Below are positions 57,017-64,000 of a stretch of DNA of 64,000 bases, in pieces (position 1 is the stretch's first letter; every line of letters begins with the position of its first letter). The stretch is from positions 2,914,001-2,978,000 of the forward strand of contig WWBZ02000040.1 of NCBI GenBank assembly GCA_011503125.2, written 5' to 3'. The notes beneath the pieces are model-generated. The model was not told where the DNA came from, did not search any database, and worked only from the letters and a program-made list of their open reading frames with translations. This DNA is from Botryosphaeria dothidea. Lineage: Eukaryota > Ascomycota > Dothideomycetes > Botryosphaeriales > Botryosphaeriaceae. Both the position numbers and the translations under genes were made by a program.

Positions 57017-59370
57017 TCAATGGTCATAGCCTGCGCCTCTCTGCCAAGGGCTGGCGTTGTTCTGTGCCCTGAACCTGTCGCTTCCCATTGTGCCTGTGCG
57101 GCCATAGGCTCCGCTGTTGTTACTGCTCCGTGGTGACGAGTATGACGGTGGCGGGCCGGTCCTGTTGTCTCCACTAGCCGGGAACATCGGTACTGACGGA
57201 TCCACAGGGCTGCGGGGAGCACCGTAGTAACCTGCTTCAGCACCCTTCGGCTGCGTGGCTGAGCCCGAGGAGAAGGACTCCTCATCGTCGTCGATGCCCG
57301 TGCGCTTGTAAGGTCCTCCCTTTCCATCACCGCGGGCAGTGGCTCCCAATGCGTCAAGTTCCGTCGTCAATTGCGTCTGAGACTTGATAAACGAGCCCCT
57401 GTCATCGCGCATTGGCTGGTAACGGGTATCGGGGTTCTTCGAGGTGAGCGCGAAATACGAGGACGCAAGGACCATGACCAGCAAAACGAGTGCGAACACG
57501 GCGTTGTAAACGAAAAATATCACACCCATGACACCAGTAACAAGACCCTGAAATCTGTTAGTTTACGCAAAATGGGGAGTCCGAGATCGGAAGATCTTAC
57601 CGGCTGGTTGAAAATGTCCGTGAAAACCAGGAGGAAGATGGAGCTAAGGAAGTTGATGGCCGAGATAGAGATGTTGAATGCGTTCGTCTTCTTATCCATA
57701 TAAGGGCGCAGAATACTGACAGCAATAAGCATACCGGCCTCGAGGAGGACCAATGCGATCGCCTGAGTAGTGCCGCTTCCCTGACCCAGAGCAATGAACA
57801 TGCCCTTAACTAGAGTGAAAGACAGAACAGGGACAATGAAGTAGTAGGCCGTGGCCTTGAACTGGACATAGAGGAAACCCCACTTGTTCAGGGAAACCGG
57901 GTCCGAGTACAGGATGTAAGCCGGGTTCTTGTGCATCTGGATGGACCTCTGTGCAATGCGAATCACCTTCGACGACGCCCAACCGAGAATGCAAACCATC
58001 GTGACAATCGTGAAAATGGCCAGGACGATTTCCGCAGCAGAATCCTTCATGGTAAGTTCCCAGAAGCAGAGTACAACCATCTGCGGGAAACCAATCAAGA
58101 CCTATAATAGTTAGCTGCCATTCCGATGCCTGTAGCTTCCGTCGTCAAACTTACAATTCGGAACAAAATACCCTTCAGAACCGTCAACCATCCATTCCTG
58201 AACTCCTGGAACTTGTTGCCCCGCATCCTTCCATTCTTGGCCAGAAGCTCGAGGACACCCTTGAAAACTGCCACTCCGAGGACCACGAGAATAACGAAGA
58301 TGATAAAGAAAGAGTAACCAGTGAGGAAGATGTTGGTGAGCTCGATATTAGCGCGGAAACCAACTCTCTCAATGCCATGGATCGTGACCACGTTGGTTGT
58401 TTCAGCCTGAGTAACCTCGTTGTTACTCCTGGCCTCGAGCGCACGCTTAGCGAACCTCTTGACCACTGCAAGAGAGCGCTTTTGCACATCGACTGAAGTC
58501 GTCGCCAGGCTGGAGAGAACAGTCGAGGGCGTTCCTCCGGTCGCACGCTGGTACCAAGTTGCCAACTCTTGCACAAATCCAATGTGAATAATTCCCATAC
58601 TCCATTGGAAGTTCTGCGTCCACGATGCGACAATAGGCGGAAGTTCCACAGCAGTCATGCCAATGTAGGCCTGGGCCTGGAAATAACCGAAGAGCGACAG
58701 CGCATTGGATGCGACATGGGCCGCGGTGTTGGAATGTCCAAGTCCGGAGGTGATGGCGGAGGCTGCAAGGCCAGAACCAGCAATGACTGCGGTAACCCAT
58801 CCAACACCCTTCTGGTACACAGTCTTTCCGTTCGAAAGCTCGGCCTCAACGCAGGCCAGGGGAGTTCCGGTGTCAGTGTCGTTAATGTAGACCTGAACCT
58901 TACCGTCAAGATCGGGGACCGTGTAGGCGATGTCTACGCGTGTTAGTGAGGCCGCGCGGTCGGGGGCCGAGGCTCGGCGAAATTGCAAAATACTTACTGG
59001 GCACGTTCTTGATGGTATCCTCGTCAAACTGGAAGTTGGACTCGATGTTAATCTGACCGGTGTTCATGGGACAGAGACCCTTCAGGTCTGCGCTGGAACA
59101 CGGATCCAGGGTCTGCTTCAAGGCGCGGAATCCATAGGCGAAGACTTCGAGGTCGGCGGTGACATTTCCAGAAATATCCGAAACTCCGACAATGTTGAAA
59201 GACAGAGTCTTGTTGTCCGGGGTGAAGACGACGTTGAAGAGGGTTGCCGAGAAACTGGAGTTTGACATGCACGGGTTGAGCGATTTGGATTCGATCATGC
59301 GCTCAGCGGCGGCGGTGGGCAGCAGCGCCGACAGCGCCGATAGCGCGCCGGCGAAGAATGAGGGTCGCAT
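57017..59370 (-). CDS. FLC/TRP-like membrane protein (flavin carrier family), 727 aa
   Basis: Four exons: 59370-58998, 58933-58155, 58101-57601 and 57547-57017, with introns of 53-64 bp. A signal peptide of about 22 residues (MRPSFFAGALSALSALLPTA) leads into an ML-like lipid-binding domain with conserved cysteines (NPCMSNSS, DPCSSADLKGLCP), then a TRP-like core with about nine membrane segments. The C-terminal 130 residues are Ser/Pro/Gly-rich and cytosolic. This is the layout of yeast Flc1-3, which sit in the ER/vacuole and affect FAD uptake, calcium homeostasis and cell-wall integrity. Which paralogue it is cannot be fixed here. Confidence 0.92.
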
Positions 59371-62017
59371 ATTGCGAAGGTCGAGTTGCGGGATCGAGCG
59401 GGTGTTCGGGGTGGAGTAGAGGCGGTGGTGGGCCGCCTCCTGGAGCAGGTACTCGGGAGAGTACTATCAAAGCGGACGCGCCAAACCAGCAGCAGTCGAT
59501 CCGGGAGAGTGCGTGCGGGCGTGGATGAGTTTGTTGATGGAGAGCGATGGTGAGTTGTTCGGTGGACAGGCGGGAGGCCGGGTGGTTGAACGAGCGGTGG
59601 CTGGGCCGCGAAGGCGGTTGGCAGGCTTGGGTGGAATGCGCGGAGCAGGTGTTGCTGCGACGATGACAAGGCCGACCGTCCAAAACCGGGAAGGAGAAAG
59701 GGCGGCAGGCAAGGCGGATGACGCTTTCGAGCGAGCGCTAGCGCGAGTAACGACCGTGGGAAGATGTTGACGGCGCAGGTGACGCTGCTCGCTCGCGGCG
59801 CTTGGGGGGAGGATGAAGAAGAGAAGAAAGCGAAGCACTGGGCAAAGGAAATTCCTTGTGGTGGTTAACGAGCGACGGGACTGGTGTGAGGTTGCGCGGC
59901 CTGGGACGCTCCTGAGGTGCGTCGGGCGGGAAGGTCTGGGGCTGAGCAGGCCGTGTCTGACACTCCGGGCAGCGGAAGAGTGAGGAATGCGCCAGCAACG
60001 TGTACGTCCAAGACAGTCAGGGGCGTGCTCTGGCGTGCTTTGCGAAAGTCGCGCTCTTTTCGTATTATTGTAATTTAATTCACGACACGCGGCGCTAGCG
60101 GCCTCTCACAGCGATCTTCTTGTGGGGTTTGGAGGATGCCCGCGACCCTTTTTCGACGCCGTCGCAGCCTGCCCGCGCGACCGTTACAGGAGTCTGGCCG
60201 CCGTCGAGCCCGCTGGCCCCAGGGCGTGCTCTTCCTTGCGCAAGAAATTGCCATCGTCGCTCGCGGCCAGCAGCGCGCAGCATAGCCACAGCCTTGCGCA
60301 CCCTGTCCAGGCACGGGGCAGCCCCCGCCCGGTTCTCCACACCCAAATACCCAAAGTCGCATCCCCGGCCGGCGAGTAAGAGTACGAGCGTGCTGCCGTC
60401 TTGTCCCCTTCTTGTCCTTCTTGACGCCGCTGCTTTTTCGCTGCGCACAACACCACGCGGGCTCGCGCTGCCCTCTCCAGCGCGCCCAGCGAGCGACAAG
60501 CGCTCGCCATGAGCGGCCCAGCGCCAAGGCCCCCATCCGTGCGTCATCGCGGTCGCCACGCCGATTGCGCTCTGCAGTTACGAGGCGCCCTGTAGCCATC
60601 ATCCCAGCGGTACAATCACTTCTAAATTTGTAGTGCCCTGGCGAGCTTTTAGTCGGTCGACGCTGCATCTCAGCATCATTGGCCCCCCTCTCTCCGCTGT
60701 GCTTGATCCTCCCGCAGCGATCGCCCTGTGCCGGGGTCTTCATCCTCCGCCCGCTGCGAGACGCCTACCGATCCCGTTGTGCCCCTCATCACGATGCGCC
60801 CGGCTGCCTGCTGCGTCGGGCCCGCAGGCGTGACGACCGGGTCTGCTGATCGGCGAAATCTCTGGGCCTTCCCTTGTCTGATTGCGTACCACGCAAATCA
60901 TGGCACAGCTGGTCGCTGTCTGAAAGATGAAAGGACGCACTCCATTTGCAGCTACGTTGAACTTGGCCCAGCACTGCCTGGCTTGGGTTCATCTTGTGCG
61001 CGACGCCTGACCACCCGTCCTCATTGGCGCATCGCCGCGCGCCGCGCAGGCGCCATCGCGCACCCCCCGGCGCGCGCCCTGGCCAATCGTTCTGACAATT
61101 GTAAAAGTGGCTCCCGGAAGTTGGCCGCTTTCCCTGAGCGCTCGCTGCGCACAAGCGGCTAGCGCAAAAATGAAATGCTGATACAGAACGTGTATTATCA
61201 TAGCACGTGAAAAATCGACGTCAATGCGGCACCTGTGCAAGCGATCTCCTGCCGCTCGCTGTGCCTCATGTCCAGACGACAAGTGCGAGAAGACGTGTAT
61301 ACGATGGAATTCAGGCCAATATCTCATCTCGGATAACCCACAGCCGTCGCAAAAGTTGGATTCCACACCCGTTGCGTATCCGCCCTCCGCAACATTCTGG
61401 TCTGGATGGGGCTGACGTCTTCGGTACCTTCTGTTGCCGATCACAGAATGACAAGCATGCGAGACACATTATTACACCCCAAGCTTTGACAGCATCCTGA
61501 AACTCGAGCGCTCGATATACGTCTCAGTCACATGACGCTAAAGCCTCAGATCGGACCAAGTCATTGTAGATACGGATGTGACATAACTTGGGAGGCTTAA
61601 TCTTGAGGTATCATGTCTATCCCGTCCAAAATGTTCTTTCATTGGGCATGGCGACAATTGGGTTCGGTTTTGATAGCTACCATGATCGATCACTATATCT
61701 ATACTTCACCCGGAGTCTTGGACGAAGCTGTGCCTGCGACTGGGGCTAACAAGCTATCATACTTTATCGGAAAGGTTCACCACGTGGTTGGACACGTTGC
61801 ACTGCCGAGTGACGCAAAGATTGAAGCCCTCGGAATTTTCCTGCCTGATAACGCCAAGCTAACTAATGGCCTCCAGTGTTTCTAGCTCTCATTGGTTGAA
61901 AGCTCATCTAGGAACCCACGACTCCGTACTCCGCTCGACTATGCAATTACCAGAAGCAGACCGTACCCACGCTCAGCCACTTTATTCGTGACTTCGCTCG
62001 TTGGCAAGTTGCGTCTC
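59371..62017. other. 2.6-kb region between FLC-like gene and HAS1
   Basis: The left 1.7 kb is GC-rich and probably a long promoter/leader of the FLC-like gene. ORFs up to 222 codons have Arg/Ala-rich content without domains. A 90-codon ATG frame at 61613-61885 (+) starts MSIPSKMFFHWAWRQL and is unassigned; I do not call it a gene. The right end includes the 3' region of HAS1. Confidence 0.4.
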
Positions 62018-64000
62018 TCACCGCTTGAACCTCTTCGCCTGCCTTGGCTGGCTGCCATACGCCCTTCTTCCTTCCTGCTTCTTGTCCTTCATGCTAGAAC
62101 CGAGCTGAATATCCACCCGAGGCGGGGCCGTGAAACCAAAGCCACGGGCGAGCTTCTTCAAGTCCAGGTTCTCAACAGAATAGACGCTGCGAAGACTGTG
62201 GCTAGCATAGGCGTTCAAATAAGACCTGTCCGTGTTCAGCAAGTTTGAATAATTGGAAAATAGTGGGTGGACTTGAAGGAGTTGCTTACCTGAACGCGTC
62301 CTTGGCAGATTTGTTGAGGTAGTAGTTGCTAGCGATCAGCTTCTCTAACTGGCTCTGTATGTTGAGAAGTTTCTTCTCTGGGAACTCAAATTCCACAATC
62401 GGTACTCTGGCCTCTTCCAGGATTTTCACGAAGCGCACTTCGGAAGGCTGCAGAACAAGCAGACAACGGCCTATTATGATTTTAGCAAAGCCACGACTGG
62501 GCAGATGAAAGGAATAATGTTCGTTCTTACCTGACTTCCCGGCCCTTCCCGTACGTCCAGCACGGTGGATGAAGCTGCGCGAATCATCAGGAGGGTCGAG
62601 CTGGATGACCCAATCAACAGCCGGGATATCGAGACCACGAGCTACTCATGTCAGCTAGCCTGAACACACAGAATATTTGATACAATTTCGCTTACCCGCG
62701 ACATCTGTTGCGATCAGTACACCGTGCTGGCTATTTGAGAACTCGAAGAAAGTAGCCGTCCGCTTCTGTTGCTTCATCTTTCCAGAGAGACCCAGGACAG
62801 GAAGGTCGATGTAATTTAGCAAGCTGGTAAGATAGTCCACTGAATTGGCTGTCAGCATATGGGGATATAGATGGTTGAAGGTGTGTTTCGTTACCAGATG
62901 AACAAGAGCTAGTGAAGACGATAATTTTCTTCTTCTGGTGTTTCTTCAGGAACGTAAATAGAAGACGGAATCGCAACTACACGAGGTCGTTAGCATAGCG
63001 TCACCAGCCAATTCCGCCACGGGAGAGCGCCTACGTCACTTTCACAGACTACATAGCCTAGCTCCAAGTTATCCGCTGTAGAGTGCTCCTTGTAGTGGTC
63101 CACTGAAATGAAAAGTGGTCCTGGCTTCAGCGAGATTCTCGCAAGGTCCTCAACCTTGGTCGTTTGCGTGGCGCTGAACAACGCTGTTCGCGAGCGGGGT
63201 CAGCGAAGAATCTAAAGGGTGGAATTCTGTAGAGCCTGTCGAAACACTGGGGTCGATTTTACTCACCAGTCTGGCGTTGCTCTGGGTTGCCAAGAATCTA
63301 AACCCGTTAGCATGGACCATGAATGCATAGATATGAACTAGGTAGACAAACCTTTACGATGGCCTTAAGTTCATCCTCGAAACCGACCTCAAGAATCCTG
63401 TCTGCCTCATCCAAGACGAGGGTGCGTAAATTCTTGAAAATAAAGCCAGGGGTGTTCTGCAGGTGGTCCAGAAGCCTGCCAGGAGTAGCTGGAACTCAGT
63501 CAGGATTTTGTTTTTAAGGCAAGATGAAGGGTAACAGAAAAGCCGGCAGATGAAGATAAGTGAGGCCGTTATCATCTCACCACCAGCATTTCTACAAGTC
63601 CAGATTATTGCTTACCAATGAGAAGGTTGACGCCCTTCTCCAGCTTGGTTTGCTCGGCCTTGCGGTTCGCTCCTCCCATGACTATGCCGAAAGTCTGGGT
63701 GTGGAATTCGAGAAGTTCCATGGCCACCTGTTGGTAGGCAGTCATGTCAGCATTCTTTTTCTCCTATATTCAGAATAGGAATCCTGTATATAACCCACCT
63801 GGAAGATTTGCAGGGCTAGCTCGCGAGTAGGACTGATGATAATCGCGCCAGTGCCGTTCCGGGGCTTAAAGCGAAGGCTGTATAGCATCTCGACAACGGG
63901 AATAAGGAAAGCAAGAGTCTTGCCGGATCCAGTCTTGGCTTTTTCACAGCGATTCAAAATCAGCGAAGCCTTACGAAAAGAATGTCAATAGCATACCTGC
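62018..64000 (-). CDS. HAS1: DEAD-box RNA helicase HAS1 (C-terminal part; 5' end outside window)
   Basis: Partial gene. Eleven exons in the window: 64000-63997 (edge), 63938-63799, 63727-63616, 63488-63352, 63297-63267, 63183-63035, 62976-62895, 62839-62696, 62641-62531, 62470-62290 and 62225-62018. Helicase motifs appear in order: AKTGSGKT (I), [10 protein letters not shown] (Ia), [10 protein letters not shown] (Ib), [10 protein letters not shown] (II), FSATQT (III), DVAARGLDI (V) and [10 protein letters not shown] (VI). The C-terminal extension with [11 protein letters not shown] is specific to HAS1, which acts in 40S and 60S ribosome biogenesis. The exons are unusually small and many for this window. 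The N-terminal region with the Q motif lies to the right of position 64000. Confidence 0.95.

Noticed and set aside
60075..60743. 222-codon minus-strand ORF
   Set aside because: Arg/Gly/Ala-rich with no conserved segment; overlapping frames on both strands.

Overview
The window is nuclear DNA of a filamentous ascomycete (Pezizomycotina). The evidence is dense genes on both strands, short introns of mostly 49-90 bp with GTAAGT-like donors, two HET-domain (heterokaryon incompatibility) genes, and clear fungal orthologues: HAS1, SNX41, isocitrate lyase, CBP3, CEM1, HFD1, EFM3, a FLC/TRP-like channel and an ECL1-family protein. The class cannot be fixed from the sequence alone. All exon maps were built by eye from reading frame, splice consensus and family motifs.

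Layout. 0.8-3.7 kb: a 949-aa leucine-rich hypothetical protein with a nuclear-type basic tail (+). 3.8-6.7 kb: trans-3-hydroxy-L-proline dehydratase and an NAD(P)-binding Rossmann protein (both -). 7.2-8.2 kb: a DUF7730/F-box-like protein with an unresolved 5' end (-). 10.1-11.2 kb: an ECL1-type lifespan-regulator protein (-). 13.0-15.4 kb: EFM3-type protein-lysine methyltransferase (-) and ribosomal protein eS24 (+), divergent over 352 bp. 16.7-18.9 kb: sorting nexin SNX41 (+). 19.1-20.8 kb: NiCoT nickel/cobalt permease (-). 21.1-22.7 kb: mitochondrial beta-ketoacyl-ACP synthase (-). 23.7-25.4 kb: FAD/NAD(P)-binding monooxygenase-like enzyme (+). 25.6-26.8 kb: complex III assembly factor CBP3 (+). 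27.4-29.3 kb: class-3 fatty aldehyde dehydrogenase (+). 29.3-32.4 kb: no gene seen. 32.4-34.9 kb: a CBM48 protein with a long repetitive tail (-). 36.6-37.7 kb: a weakly supported hypothetical gene (+).

38.8-45.6 kb is an accessory-looking block of three co-oriented genes: a HET protein with tandem N-terminal cysteine motifs, a second HET protein and an F-box protein. 46.0-48.2 kb: MFS transporter (-). 50.2-52.1 kb: isocitrate lyase (-). 53.4-54.9 kb: an atypical protein kinase (-). 57.0-59.4 kb: FLC/TRP-like membrane protein (-). 62.0-64.0 kb: HAS1 RNA helicase, cut by the window edge (-).

How the genes relate. Most are unrelated housekeeping genes. Four deal with mitochondrial, lipid or two-carbon metabolism (CEM1, CBP3, HFD1, isocitrate lyase) and three with ribosome biogenesis or translation (eS24, EFM3, HAS1). 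They are scattered, so neither group is a cluster. The most novel-looking content is the HET/HET/F-box block, the repeat-bearing CBM48 protein, and a recurrent switch from C-rich to G-rich coding strand near the 3' end of at least six genes. I saw no tRNA, rRNA, CRISPR array or intact transposon.
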